Of a DNA stretch of 64,000 nucleotides, positions 26,226 through 34,992 are shown in pieces. The notes under the pieces were generated by a model, which worked only from the letters and a program-made list of their open reading frames with translations, was not told the origin of the DNA and searched no databases. Both the position numbers and the translations under genes were made by a program. How positions within the stretch are numbered: the stretch's first letter is position 1; each line of letters begins with the position of its first letter. Source of the stretch: Clostridia bacterium (GTDB taxonomy: Bacteria > Bacillota > Clostridia > Oscillospirales > CAG-272). Location: positions 62,001 through 126,000 of the forward strand of contig JAFTUC010000021.1 in assembly GCA_017466445.1 (NCBI GenBank), given 5' to 3'.

Positions 26226-28571
26226 TTATGCTTTTCGGTGCTCGAAAAGAATTTCTCCGTTTGAGACAAGCGCGCGTATTCCTGTGCTTTTGGATATACC
26301 GTCGGATAAAAGAAAAAGTGACAGAGGATCCTCGATCTTTTCGCTGATGTCCCGTGCGATCCCGCGCGCTCCGCCCTCTGCCTTGAGGCCCGATACTATA
26401 AAGGGCGCGCAGCTATCCTCAAAAAGAATGTCTGTGCCGTTTTCCGCAAGTCTTTTGCTTAGTATATCAAGCCGCATTTTGCATATTTTTTCAAGCTCCG
26501 CACGAGTAAGCGGAGAAAAAAGTAAAAGGGCGTCGGGACGGCTGAGAAATTCGGGAGAAAATACCTTCCTCAGCTCTGAGTAGATAAGGGTCTCGGCATC
26601 CCCTTCTCCCTGCACGAACCCGAGCGATCTGCCTGATCTTTTTGATATATCGGCACATAGATTCGTTGTCATAATTATCACCGAGCTTCTGAAATTTACC
26701 CTTCTGCCACACGAATCGGAAAGAGATCCGTCGTCCATTATTTGTAAAAGAAGCTCGAATACGTCTCTGTGCGCCTTTTCGAGCTCGTCAAAAAGGATCA
26801 CGCAATGCGGATTTCTGCGTACCCTTTCGGTAAGCTGACCGCCGTCCCCGAATCCAACGTATCCGGGAGGCGAGCCTATTATTCGGGAAACGCTGTGCGC
26901 CTCCGAATATTCCGACATATCAAGTCGGATGAGAGCGTCGGGTCTGTCAAAGAGCTCGCTTGCCAAAGCCTTCGCCAAAGCGGTCTTTCCGACTCCCGTG
27001 GGTCCTGCGAAAATGAAGGATCCGACGGGTCGGGAGCGGTCGCGTACGCCCGTTTGCGATCTTCTTATCGCGGAGCATATCTTTTTTATGGCACACTCCT
27101 GACCGACTATACGGGAGCGTAGCCTTGACTCGAGGGAAAAGAGATCACGCATATCCTTTTCTCTGATCTTATTTATCGGAATGCCTGTCCACTGCGTAAG
27201 AGTTTCTGCTATATCTACGTCCGCAAGTACGCTTGAACCCTTTTCCCTTACCTCAAGCGAAACTCCCGATTGAGACCGCGAATATCCGTCTCCGAACGCC
27301 ATACGCAGTACCTCGCGTGAGTTTTCGCATATTTGCAAGTCCGTGTGCTCGCTTATGCTGACTCTTGCCGCACTTTCGTCGAGCAGATCTATCGCCTTGT
27401 CGGGAAAAAATCTGTCGTTTATATAAAGATCGGATAACTCTACCGCCGCCCTTATTGCGGAATCCTCTATGACTATATTGTGATGCTTTTCGTATTTCTC
27501 ACGCAGACCGCAGAGTATCGAAAAGGTCTCCTTCGGGGTCGGCTCACTAACGTTGACTACCTGAAAGCGTCTTTCAAATGCGGGATCCTTCTCAATGTGC
27601 TTTCGGTATTCGGTGAGAGTTGTTGCTCCGATAAGCTTGATCCTGCCGCGCGCTAAAGCCGGCTTTATTATGTTCGCCGCGTCTATGGCACCTTCGGCAG
27701 AGCCTGCTCCGATGACCGTGTGAAGCTCGTCTATAAAAAGAACTATATTGGGATTTCTCGATACCTCGTCCATTACCTGCTTTAAGCGCTCCTCAAAGTC
27801 GCCGCGATATTTCGCACCTGCGATCATGGACGGCAGATCGAGTGAATATATTCGCAGCTCCCGTAGGCACTCGGGAAGTCGTCCCTCGGCGATCCTTAAC
27901 GCAAGACCCTCGATTATGGCGGTCTTTCCCACACCGGGATCGCCTATCAGACAAGGGTTGTTTTTGCTCCTTCTCGCAAGGATCTGCAGTATGCGATTTA
28001 TCTCCTTCTCTCGACCGATAAGCGGATCAAAGGACGCGTTTTCCGCCTCCTCACTGATGTTTTTCGCAAACCTCATAAGACCGGGGAGTCGCTCGTCTGA
28101 TTTTTTTATCTTTTTCTTTGCGAAATCGTTTGGCTCCTGCACGACTTTGTTTTCGCAGATGTCCTTTGAAAGCTCACTCGTTCTGCATCCCTGAAGGGAT
28201 AAAAGACGCATCGCCGTGCTTGATTTTTCGCTTATGAGCGCGTAGAAAATATCGTCGGTGCTTATGTTTTCCGAATATCTTTTTTCGGCATTTGCGGCAG
28301 ACGACTCGATTATTTTTCGCGCACTCGGAGTTACGTCGGTAACGCAGTCTGCCGATCTCGTACCCTTTCCTACGCTCTGGATAAGAAGATTTTTCGTTTT
28401 TTCCGCATTTGCACCGCAAAGTGAGAGCTTTTTGAATGCAAAGCTGTCTTTTTCCTCGAAAAGCGCGAGCAAAATGTGCTCGCTTCCGAGATATGAATGC
28501 CCGAGCTCTCGCGCAAATGCCAGTGAGCACGAGAGAACTCTTTGTGCGCCGGGTGAAAATCTGTCGGTCAT
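26226..28571 (-). CDS. ClpC/ClpA-type AAA+ unfoldase with reduced middle domain
   Basis: A 781-residue Hsp100 ATPase. The N-terminal Clp repeat domain covers residues 1-145 ([28 protein letters not shown]). D1 has Walker A GDPGVGKT (210-217) and FIDELHT; D2 has GPTGVGKT (523-530) and [11 protein letters not shown] at 650-652 matches the tripeptide loop that docks on ClpP, so it should feed ClpP. ClpC normally carries a coiled-coil M domain with a UVR motif between the D1 halves; here residues 400-450 contain only a short region without it, so adaptor-dependent (MecA-like) activation may differ. The protein is more divergent than a housekeeping ClpC. It is downstream of spore/peptidoglycan genes on the same strand, and a 14-bp inverted repeat lies in its leader. 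Confidence 0.88.
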   Translation of the reverse strand: MTDRFSPGAQRVLSCSLAFARELGHSYLGSEHILLALFEEKDSFAFKKLSLCGANAEKTKNLLIQSVGKGTRSADCVTDVTPSARKIIESSAANAEKRYSENISTDDIFYALISEKSSTAMRLLSLQGCRTSELSKDICENKVVQEPNDFAKKKIKKSDERLPGLMRFAKNISEEAENASFDPLIGREKEINRILQILARRSKNNPCLIGDPGVGKTAIIEGLALRIAEGRLPECLRELRIYSLDLPSMIAGAKYRGDFEERLKQVMDEVSRNPNIVLFIDELHTVIGAGSAEGAIDAANIIKPALARGRIKLIGATTLTEYRKHIEKDPAFERRFQVVNVSEPTPKETFSILCGLREKYEKHHNIVIEDSAIRAAVELSDLYINDRFFPDKAIDLLDESAARVSISEHTDLQICENSREVLRMAFGDGYSRSQSGVSLEVREKGSSVLADVDIAETLTQWTGIPINKIREKDMRDLFSLESRLRSRIVGQECAIKKICSAIRRSQTGVRDRSRPVGSFIFAGPTGVGKTALAKALASELFDRPDALIRLDMSEYSEAHSVSRIIGSPPGYVGFGDGGQLTERVRRNPHCVILFDELEKAHRDVFELLLQIMDDGSLSDSCGRRVNFRSSVIIMTTNLCADISKRSGRSLGFVQGEGDAETLIYSELRKVFSPEFLSRPDALLLFSPLTRAELEKICKMRLDILSKRLAENGTDILFEDSCAPFIVSGLKAEGGARGIARDISEKIEDPLSLFLLSDGISKSTGIRALVSNGEILFEHRKA

Positions 28572-28594
28572 TTTAACTTTTTCCTTTCTTGTAA

Positions 28595-28631
28595 CGGGAT
28601 GGAAATATCTGTTTATAATATTTCCATCCCG
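28595..28631 (-). promoter_or_regulatory. Perfect 14-bp inverted repeat in front of the ClpC-type gene
   Basis: CGGGATGGAAATAT (28595-28608) and its exact complement at 28618-28631 are separated by 9 bases that include TATAAA on the minus strand. It lies 24 bp before the start codon. No T-run follows on either strand, so it is not an intrinsic terminator; an operator or a leader hairpin is more likely. Confidence 0.55.
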
Positions 28632-28671
28632 AAGGAAAAAAAGTCACTTGAAAGGAAAAAATACTTTATTT

Positions 28672-29199
28672 TTATTCACCCGGGTTTTTTAATATATACT
28701 GTGAATACGCTATAGCAAGCGCGTTCCAGACCTCCTTGTTGAGATCTCCGTTTGGATTGTCTATTTTGTTTCTTGCGCTGAAGTCTTTCAGAGCATCCGA
28801 GGTAGCCTCGTCAAGCTTACCGTTTACACTGATGTGCAGATAATCGTACACGTGAAGGGCACGTAGCATTATCTGCGTTATCGATATAAGATCAAAGCTG
28901 TCACCGCTTATGCTTGCAGCCTCGCTTAAAAGCGTGTCGAAGGGGGAAATGCTCTCGGGTGGGCTGTTTTGCGTGCGTATGGCTCTTGAACGAAGGGTCA
29001 GACGCTCCCAGGTGACAAAGTCGACCTCGCCGCTCTCGGGCAGCTCCTCGCTTCTTTGAAATGCCCTTACCGCCTCTGCGGTAAGATCGCCGTATATTCC
29101 GTCGGGAGTTATCAGCGGAATGACCTCGCCCTCTTTGTAAAGCTCGCGCAGATATGTTTGTATCTCGTATATAACGAGATCCTTTCTTCGTGTGTCCAT
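28672..29199 (-). CDS. Peptidoglycan-binding domain protein (two repeats)
   Basis: A 175-residue protein composed of two peptidoglycan-binding-1 type domains. The first (about residues 8-72) has the typical PDGIYGDLTAEAVRAFQ core. The second (about 100-170) is more diverged (VNGKLDEATSDALKDFS). A 17-bp gap separates it from the upstream SpoIID-like gene, with which it is surely co-transcribed. There is no signal peptide, as is common for spore proteins made in the mother cell or forespore; that location is an inference. No catalytic domain is present, so it probably binds cortex or wall peptidoglycan as an accessory. Confidence 0.85.
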   Translation of the reverse strand: MDTRRKDLVIYEIQTYLRELYKEGEVIPLITPDGIYGDLTAEAVRAFQRSEELPESGEVDFVTWERLTLRSRAIRTQNSPPESISPFDTLLSEAASISGDSFDLISITQIMLRALHVYDYLHISVNGKLDEATSDALKDFSARNKIDNPNGDLNKEVWNALAIAYSQYILKNPGE

Positions 29200-29215
29200 A
29201 AAAGCTCCTTTCCGA

Positions 29216-30622
29216 TCAAGAGACTGTATATCCCGGGTACTGACCCTCGGATCGGTCGTAGCCTCTTGTTATGTTTTCCCATATATCACCTATCGCATCC
29301 CATGTTATAGCCGAAACTATCCGATTTTCCTGCAGACCGAAATATCTTTGAAACGCAAGCACCGATTCCTGAGTCTGTGCGTCATATGTTCCGTTTTCCG
29401 TAACGGGCGGTATCTCGGGATATACCTCGGATATCACGTTAAGATATTTTTGAAGAGTAAGTACGTCTTCGCCGCTGTTCTGATCTCTTATCGGTATTCC
29501 CGGATAGGGGCGCGGCGAATTTTCAAAAAGATTGTCGGGAAGCTCGTTGAGGATTCCCGCGTAGATGTCGTAGGCATGTTCCCATGTGGCAGAGTCAACT
29601 ATGCCGGTCACGGGCAGATAATACTGCTCCTGAAAAGCGCTTACCGCTTCCTTGGTCTTTGGACCGTATATTCCGTCGAGCTCTATTTGCGGTATGGTGT
29701 CAACGAAATATGATATGAAAAGCATAAGATACTGAACGAGCTCTACGCCTATTCCTCGGTCTCCCGGAGATATCGTCTCTGAAAACTGCTTTTCTACCTC
29801 CGAATAGGTGAGTCCCTCGGATATTATCGAATTCAGCTGCTTCACGCCGTTGAATATCAGAAGTACTCTGTACCAGGTCGCGTTTCCTACGATTCCGTCG
29901 GGAGTTAGATTGAAGACTCTCTGAAATTCACGGACAGCCCGATCGGTCTCCTCGCCGAATATCCCGTCTACGGGATATATCTTCGGAATAGCGGGATAAT
30001 TTTGCGAGATCCTGTTTATTCTAAGCTGTACGGTGCGTACGTCATTGCCGAGACTTCCGATGCTGAGCGGTATCTTGGGTGCGCTTTCTGATATCGGCTC
30101 GACAGGGACGTCATTTACAAGGTCGATATCTTCTCCGTAATAATACGTTAGTATGTCGTACGCAAATTTTCCTTGCTCGGCAAGATCAACGCTCCCCCAT
30201 TGGGACAGACCGTCGCAGGTGGTCGTTGTTCCGTTGCAGTAGGCGGCGAAAAGCGGTTCGATAAATCCTCGCCTGCGTATATAGCTGTCAAAAATGTCGT
30301 CAACTATCTTTGATACGTTGTCGAAGATGTCTCGCCCGTTCTTGAAGGTCTGATCATAGGCGGGAAGAGAAGTGATGTCAAAATCGTAGCCCTGCGATCG
30401 GTAAAATTCTGTGTAAACGCGGTTTAAGGCAAAAGATATCTGGGCATATATGTTTGCTCTTAACGATGCCTCGGGCCACGTCGGATATATCTCGCCCGAT
30501 GCTACGTTTTTTATGTAGTCGATAAAGGGGAGCGTTACGTTTCTTGCGTTTGACGAGGGCGCACCGAGATGAACGGTTATATTTTCGGGAATGTAGGGCA
30601 GTACACCGCTTTGTGAGTTCAT
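29216..30622 (-). CDS. SpoIID-like domain protein with three peptidoglycan-binding repeats
   Basis: A 468-residue protein. Residues 5-175 (ITVHLGAPSSNARNVTLPFIDYIKN, GEIYPTWPEASLRANIYAQISFAL, and CDGLSQWGSVDLAEQG) resemble the SpoIID/LytB amidase-enhancer fold; the E of ASGEIYP falls where SpoIID has its lytic glutamate. Three peptidoglycan-binding-1 domains follow (about 190-262, 285-355 and 375-450), each with the DGIFG/DGIYG-type core, weakest in the third (NGTYDAQTQ). Close homologues are very common in Clostridia and annotated only as peptidoglycan-binding. It overlaps the preceding gene by 4 bases. No signal peptide is visible. A role in cortex peptidoglycan turnover during sporulation or germination is inferred. 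Confidence 0.82.
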   Translation of the reverse strand: MNSQSGVLPYIPENITVHLGAPSSNARNVTLPFIDYIKNVASGEIYPTWPEASLRANIYAQISFALNRVYTEFYRSQGYDFDITSLPAYDQTFKNGRDIFDNVSKIVDDIFDSYIRRRGFIEPLFAAYCNGTTTTCDGLSQWGSVDLAEQGKFAYDILTYYYGEDIDLVNDVPVEPISESAPKIPLSIGSLGNDVRTVQLRINRISQNYPAIPKIYPVDGIFGEETDRAVREFQRVFNLTPDGIVGNATWYRVLLIFNGVKQLNSIISEGLTYSEVEKQFSETISPGDRGIGVELVQYLMLFISYFVDTIPQIELDGIYGPKTKEAVSAFQEQYYLPVTGIVDSATWEHAYDIYAGILNELPDNLFENSPRPYPGIPIRDQNSGEDVLTLQKYLNVISEVYPEIPPVTENGTYDAQTQESVLAFQRYFGLQENRIVSAITWDAIGDIWENITRGYDRSEGQYPGYTVS

Positions 30623-30990
30623 ATTTCATCCTCCTTTACGGGCGAGTTTCGGTAAGCGTCGGGGTTAAGCGGTATGAGTTGTACGGGCTGGATCGTGGTT
30701 ATTCCCGAGAATATCGGTACCTCTGCAAATATCTGCGTCAGAAATCCCGATTTGTCTATTTCTATGCTGACCGTCGAAAAGGGAAGCTCGCTCGGGTTCG
30801 GAGTAAGAGAATCTGCTTTTGGCGGCGTGTCTATTTCAAACGGAAGTGTGGATCCGCTTATGTCCGTTTTCTGAACGTTCACTACTTGCAGCTCGCCCTT
30901 CTCATAAGCACTTATAGTCACGGTCGCCCCTACGATGGGAAGCGCTTCGCCGCGGCTCCTTACTTCTGTTATTATGTATCCTTTTTCCAT
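30619..30990 (-). CDS. Small beta-rich protein, carboxypeptidase-regulatory-like
   Basis: A 123-residue protein, first gene of a three-gene unit (4-base ATGA overlap with the next). IVGATVTISAYEKGELQVVNVQKTDISGST and STVSIEIDKSGFLTQIFAEVPIFSGITTIQPVQLIPL form the strand pattern of a carboxypeptidase-regulatory-like (transthyretin-type) beta-sandwich. It has no signal peptide and no cysteines. In related Clostridia similar small proteins precede the SpoIID-like/peptidoglycan-binding protein, so a shared structural role is likely; the function is unknown. The minus-strand upstream region holds CATATAAT, which resembles a sigma-E/sigma-K type -10 element, but no matching -35 was certain. Confidence 0.75.
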   Translation of the reverse strand: MEKGYIITEVRSRGEALPIVGATVTISAYEKGELQVVNVQKTDISGSTLPFEIDTPPKADSLTPNPSELPFSTVSIEIDKSGFLTQIFAEVPIFSGITTIQPVQLIPLNPDAYRNSPVKEDEI

Positions 30991-31120
30991 AATATAAGCA
31001 CCTCACTGAAGATCAAAACGTGCTTGACGTTTCTCTGTGAGCATATTATGCTATTGTTAAAAAAAGGTTCAAAGCTATTGAAAAAAGAAAAATTATATGA
31101 TATAATTTCAGTAAAGAGAA

Positions 31121-31158
31121 AATAAAAAAACTTCCCAAGACGTCCGTCTCGGGAAGTT
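31121..31158 (-). terminator. Terminator of gap
   Basis: A 12-bp stem with one mismatch (31129-31140 with 31147-31158); on the minus strand it is followed by a run of seven T's. Confidence 0.85.
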
Positions 31159-31178
31159 AAGGTGTATTTCTTCAGGAC

Positions 31179-32195
31179 TTATGCAAGCTCTGCGAAGTAC
31201 TTGATGGTTCTTACCATCTGGCTGGTGTAGGAGTTCTCGTTGTCATACCAGGAAACGACCTGAACCTGATAGGTATCGTCGTCGATCTTTGCGACCATGG
31301 TCTGGGTAGCATCGAAGAGAGAACCGTAGGTCATTCCGATAACGTCGGAAGAAACGATCTCGTCGGTGTTGTAACCGAAGGATGCGGAAGCCTGAGCCTT
31401 CATAGCGTCGTTGATAGCGTCAACGGTGATATCCTTGCCCTTGACAACTGCAACGAGAATAGTGGTCGAACCGGTGCAGGTAGGAACTCTCTGAGCAGAG
31501 CCGATGAGCTTGCCGTTGAGCTCGGGAATTACGAGACCGATAGCCTTAGCAGCGCCGGTGGAGTTGGGAACGATGTTCTGTGCGCCTGCACGAGCACGGC
31601 GGAGGTCGCCCTTTCTGTGGGGACCGTCGAGGATCATCTGGTCACCGGTGTAAGCGTGAACAGTAGTCATGATACCGGACTGGATAGGAGCGAAATCGTT
31701 GAGAGCCTTAGCCATGGGAGCAAGGCAGTTGGTGGTGCAGGATGCAGCCGAGATGATCTTGTCATCAGCAGTAAGGGTCTCGTTGTTAACACCGAAAACG
31801 ATGGTCTTAAGATCCTTGCCTGCGGGAGCAGAGATAACAACCTTCTTGGCGCCTGCATTGATGTGAGCCATGGACTTCTCGGTGGAGCAGTAGAAACCGG
31901 TGCACTCGAGAACTACGTCTACGTCAAGAGCACCCCAAGGGCAGTTAGCTGCGTCCTTCTCTGCGTAGATCTTGATGGTCTTGCCGTCGACAGTGATGCT
32001 GTCATCGGTAGCAGATACGGTGTCAGCGAGAGCGTACTTACCCTGAGCGGTATCGTACTTGAGAAGATGAGCGAGCATCTTGGGGCTGGTAAGGTCGTTG
32101 ATAGCAACGATCTCGTAGCCTTCTGCGCCAAACATCTGGCGGAATGCGAGACGGCCTATGCGGCCGAAGCCGTTAATGGCAACTTTTACGGACAT
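31179..32195 (-). CDS. gap: Glyceraldehyde-3-phosphate dehydrogenase, type I
   Basis: A glycolytic enzyme that oxidises glyceraldehyde 3-phosphate to 1,3-bisphosphoglycerate with NAD. It has 338 residues, a standard length. NAD-binding INGFGRIGR at 8-16, catalytic C153 in [12 protein letters not shown] and H180 in [11 protein letters not shown] are present, plus [19 protein letters not shown]. Codon use is strongly biased toward presumed optimal codons, as expected for an abundant protein. AGGAGG precedes the ATG, and a clear promoter and terminator make it a single-gene unit; pgk and tpi are not adjacent, unlike in many Firmicutes. Confidence 0.98.
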   Translation of the reverse strand: MSVKVAINGFGRIGRLAFRQMFGAEGYEIVAINDLTSPKMLAHLLKYDTAQGKYALADTVSATDDSITVDGKTIKIYAEKDAANCPWGALDVDVVLECTGFYCSTEKSMAHINAGAKKVVISAPAGKDLKTIVFGVNNETLTADDKIISAASCTTNCLAPMAKALNDFAPIQSGIMTTVHAYTGDQMILDGPHRKGDLRRARAGAQNIVPNSTGAAKAIGLVIPELNGKLIGSAQRVPTCTGSTTILVAVVKGKDITVDAINDAMKAQASASFGYNTDEIVSSDVIGMTYGSLFDATQTMVAKIDDDTYQVQVVSWYDNENSYTSQMVRTIKYFAELA

Positions 32196-32231
32196 TGGAA
32201 AATACCTCCTGAATTTTTAAATTACGCATAT

Positions 32232-32260
32232 ATTTTACTCTAAAATTCCGAATTATTCAA
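32232..32260 (-). promoter_or_regulatory. Promoter of gap
   Basis: On the minus strand, TTGAAT (32255-32260), 17-bp spacer, TAAAAT (32232-32237). The transcript start would be about 30 bp before the ATG. Confidence 0.75.
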
Positions 32261-32369
32261 GAGCTTTTTCAAAACTTTTTAAAATTTGTTACTTTTTTGT
32301 CAAATAGCACCAAATAAACCGATATTATAAGGTAGTTTACACCAAAATAACGAAGAGGATGTTGAATTT

Positions 32370-33446
32370 ATGAACTATATTGACTACATTTCGTCTCCCG
32401 ACGAGCTCGAAACTCCTATAATCATATGTAACGCATCGGGTCTTGTCGTCTATAACAACAGTGCGGCAATGAAAAATATAAGGCTTCCGAGACGAAATAC
32501 TCATATACAGTTCCACCTTGACAGGGGAGGAATATCCGAATATGAAAATATCCCCTTCCGTAAAAAGCCGAGTGTCATCTCGGTCGATACGGGGGACAGA
32601 CGGTCTAACGCCTTCGTCATGCCGTATAAACGAATGAACGAAAGCTGCTCGCTCTGGGTCTTCTTTTCCATGCTTCAGATAAATGCACTCAGCAGAGTGT
32701 TCGCAGAGCATGAAAGAGACCTTTGCGATATAGGCTACGAGATATGCGATATCGTCAGATGCCTCGATGAGAAGACCTTCACGCTTGATAAAAGGGTGAT
32801 AGACGAGACTGACAGACGTATAGAACGCAGAATGGAAAAGATCCTTGACTATATGCTCTCGTCAAATGCGATGAGACGCAGCAGCGTTTACTCCTTTGAC
32901 AATACGGTCGCGCTACTTTCAGACGTTACCGAAAGGAGCTTTGATAAGATAGGTTATACGGTAAAATTTACCGAGGCGCGTGAAAATGCGGCACACAGAT
33001 CGGTTAATATGCTTGAGCTTCGCGGATTTTTGTTCCTATACCTTTACGTCACCTCGTTTGCAGCCCGTCTCTCAAGCGATAGGCAGGTTGATATAACCGT
33101 GAGTGAAGATAACGATTCGCTCAGACTTCATATACAGTTTACTCTCGGTTATCCGCTTTTTACAGTTGAGGGTGAAAGAGATATCTCGACGTTTGCAAAG
33201 CTCGCACCGAAATACGCCTTGAATCTGCTTATAATATCAAAGCTCTGTAAAAATCACAGATATGAGTGCGTATATAGCGTAAATGAGGAAACGCATAATA
33301 ACGTGACGTTCGATATAAGCATTCCCGCGTGTGTTCCGAGTGCTTTCCGCTCTCCTACGGACAACCGTACCGAGCACATGCTTATGGTAAGAGATTTTCA
33401 GGTGGCAATTTATTATATGCTTCTTGACGAACTCGATGAAATGTGA
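32370..33446 (+). CDS. Putative degenerate PAS/sensor-kinase-like regulator
   Basis: A 358-residue protein I cannot assign firmly. Residues 10-110 (ELETPIIICNASGLVVYNNSAAMKNIRLP) read like a PAS sensor domain. A helical middle (about 115-190, with many charged residues) takes the place of a dimerisation domain, but no H-box is seen. The C-terminal part (about 200-330) follows the secondary-structure order of a histidine-kinase ATPase domain: DITVSEDNDSLRLHIQF, then APKYALNLLIISKLCKNHRYECVYSVNEETHNNVTFDISIP, which parallels the GLGLAIVKKIVEAHGG...GTTFTVTLP end but lacks the G-box glycines. No membrane segment is present. It may therefore be a cytoplasmic pseudokinase-type regulator. It is divergent from gap and upstream of pncB by about 70 bp. 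Confidence 0.55.
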   Translation: MNYIDYISSPDELETPIIICNASGLVVYNNSAAMKNIRLPRRNTHIQFHLDRGGISEYENIPFRKKPSVISVDTGDRRSNAFVMPYKRMNESCSLWVFFSMLQINALSRVFAEHERDLCDIGYEICDIVRCLDEKTFTLDKRVIDETDRRIERRMEKILDYMLSSNAMRRSSVYSFDNTVALLSDVTERSFDKIGYTVKFTEARENAAHRSVNMLELRGFLFLYLYVTSFAARLSSDRQVDITVSEDNDSLRLHIQFTLGYPLFTVEGERDISTFAKLAPKYALNLLIISKLCKNHRYECVYSVNEETHNNVTFDISIPACVPSAFRSPTDNRTEHMLMVRDFQVAIYYMLLDELDEM

Positions 33447-33514
33447 TATTATATATAGCATCGACAGGGTTTTGTACTGTTTCGATATAAATTTATTTGA
33501 CAGAGGAAAATAAA

Positions 33515-34957
33515 ATGGGAAAAACTAAAAAGTTTCTGACGGATAATTACACCATGCTCTGTGATTTTTACGAGCTTACGATGGGTAACGGCTACTACAA
33601 ATGCGGAAATGCCGAAAAGATCCTTTATTTCGATCTTTTCTTCCGCTCTATTCCCGACGGAGGCGGATTTGCGATCGCGGCAGGACTCGATCAGGTCATC
33701 GACTATATCGAAAATCTCCACTTTGATGAGGACGATATCGCATATCTCCGCTCCAGAGGACAGTTCTCCGAGGAATTTCTCGAGTATCTCGCAAGCTTCC
33801 ACTTCACGGGAGATATATATGCGGTTCCCGAGGGCACTCCCGTTTTCCCCAACGAGCCCCTCATTACGGTCAGAGCACCTGCTATCGAGGCACAGTTTAT
33901 CGAGACCTTCCTTCTTCTCACGGTAAACCATCAGTCTCTCATCGCGACTAAATCAAGCAGAATAGTCAGAGCGGCACAGGGACGTCCCGTGTCCGAGTTC
34001 GGATCAAGACGTGCGCAGGGAACTGCGGCGGCGATCTACGGAGCAAGAGCATCCTATATCGCGGGATGCGCGGGAACTGCCTGCACTATAGCCGACGAGC
34101 TTTTCGGAGTTCCCGCGGGCGGAACCATGGCACACTCGTGGGTTCAGTTCTTCGATAGCGAATTCGAGGCGTTTGATAAATACTGCGAGATATATCCGAA
34201 CAATCCCGTTCTTCTCGTGGATACCTATAACGTGCTTAAGAAGGGCGTTCCGAACGCTATTGCCGCCTTTAAGAAGCATAATATAACGAAATGTGCGGTA
34301 AGACTTGACTCGGGAGATATTACTTACCTCACTAAAAAGGTAAGAAAAATGCTTGACGAAGCAGGACTTACCGAGTGTAAGATAATCGTTTCCAACTCGC
34401 TTGACGAGTATATTATAAGAGACCTTATCCATCAGGGCGCTATAATAGACTCGTTCGGTGTCGGAGAAAGACTCGTTACGTCAAAGAGCGAGCCGGTGTT
34501 CGGAGGAGTTTATAAGCTCGTTGCCGCAGAGGAATCGGACGGAACGGTCACTCCAAAGATAAAGATAAGCGAAAACACGCAGAAGATCACAAATCCTCAT
34601 TTCAAAAAGGTCTATAGGCTTTACGATAAGGAGACCGGAAAGGCGGAAGCAGATTATCTCTGCGTTTACGATGAAAAAGTAGACGATACACAGCCGCTTA
34701 CTATATTCGATCCCGTCCATACGTGGAAGGAAAAGACCTTTACGAGCTACCGCGCCGAGGAGCTTCTTAAGCCTATATTCGTTTCGGGCAAGCTCGTTTA
34801 TCCGAGATATACGACAAAGGAGATAAGAGATTATTGCGCGTCTCAGATAGGAACTCTTTGGGATGAGGTCACAAGATTTGAAAATCCGCATAACTACTAC
34901 GTGGATCTTTCAAAGAAGCTTTGGGATATCAAGCACGAGCTGCTTAAAGCGAAATAA
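33515..34957 (+). CDS. pncB: Nicotinate phosphoribosyltransferase
   Basis: It makes nicotinate mononucleotide from nicotinate and PRPP in NAD salvage, coupled to ATP hydrolysis. The start is taken at MGKTKKFLTDNY (480 residues) because AGAGGA lies 7 bases before this ATG; a TTG 18 bases upstream is possible but less likely. Motifs are LTDNYTMLCDFYELTMGNGY, TKSSRIVRAAQGRPVSEFGSRRAQG, and GTMAHSW, whose histidine is the phosphorylated residue in this family. VRLDSGDITYL and GVGERLVTSKSEPVFGGVYKL follow. It belongs to the longer NAPRT subgroup of Firmicutes. A strong terminator follows. Confidence 0.96.
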   Translation: MGKTKKFLTDNYTMLCDFYELTMGNGYYKCGNAEKILYFDLFFRSIPDGGGFAIAAGLDQVIDYIENLHFDEDDIAYLRSRGQFSEEFLEYLASFHFTGDIYAVPEGTPVFPNEPLITVRAPAIEAQFIETFLLLTVNHQSLIATKSSRIVRAAQGRPVSEFGSRRAQGTAAAIYGARASYIAGCAGTACTIADELFGVPAGGTMAHSWVQFFDSEFEAFDKYCEIYPNNPVLLVDTYNVLKKGVPNAIAAFKKHNITKCAVRLDSGDITYLTKKVRKMLDEAGLTECKIIVSNSLDEYIIRDLIHQGAIIDSFGVGERLVTSKSEPVFGGVYKLVAAEESDGTVTPKIKISENTQKITNPHFKKVYRLYDKETGKAEADYLCVYDEKVDDTQPLTIFDPVHTWKEKTFTSYRAEELLKPIFVSGKLVYPRYTTKEIRDYCASQIGTLWDEVTRFENPHNYYVDLSKKLWDIKHELLKAK

Positions 34958-34960
34958 GAT

Positions 34961-34992
34961 AAAAACGAGAAGCATTACGCTTCTCGTTTTTA
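34961..34992. terminator. Bidirectional terminator
   Basis: 13-bp perfect stem (34961-34973 with 34979-34991) with A-run on the left and T-run on the right, between convergent pncB and the methyltransferase gene. Confidence 0.9.

Noticed and set aside
28595..28631. CIRCE (HrcA) operator
   Set aside because: The spacing matches but the arms do not resemble TTAGCACTC/GAGTGCTAA; kept only as an unknown inverted repeat.
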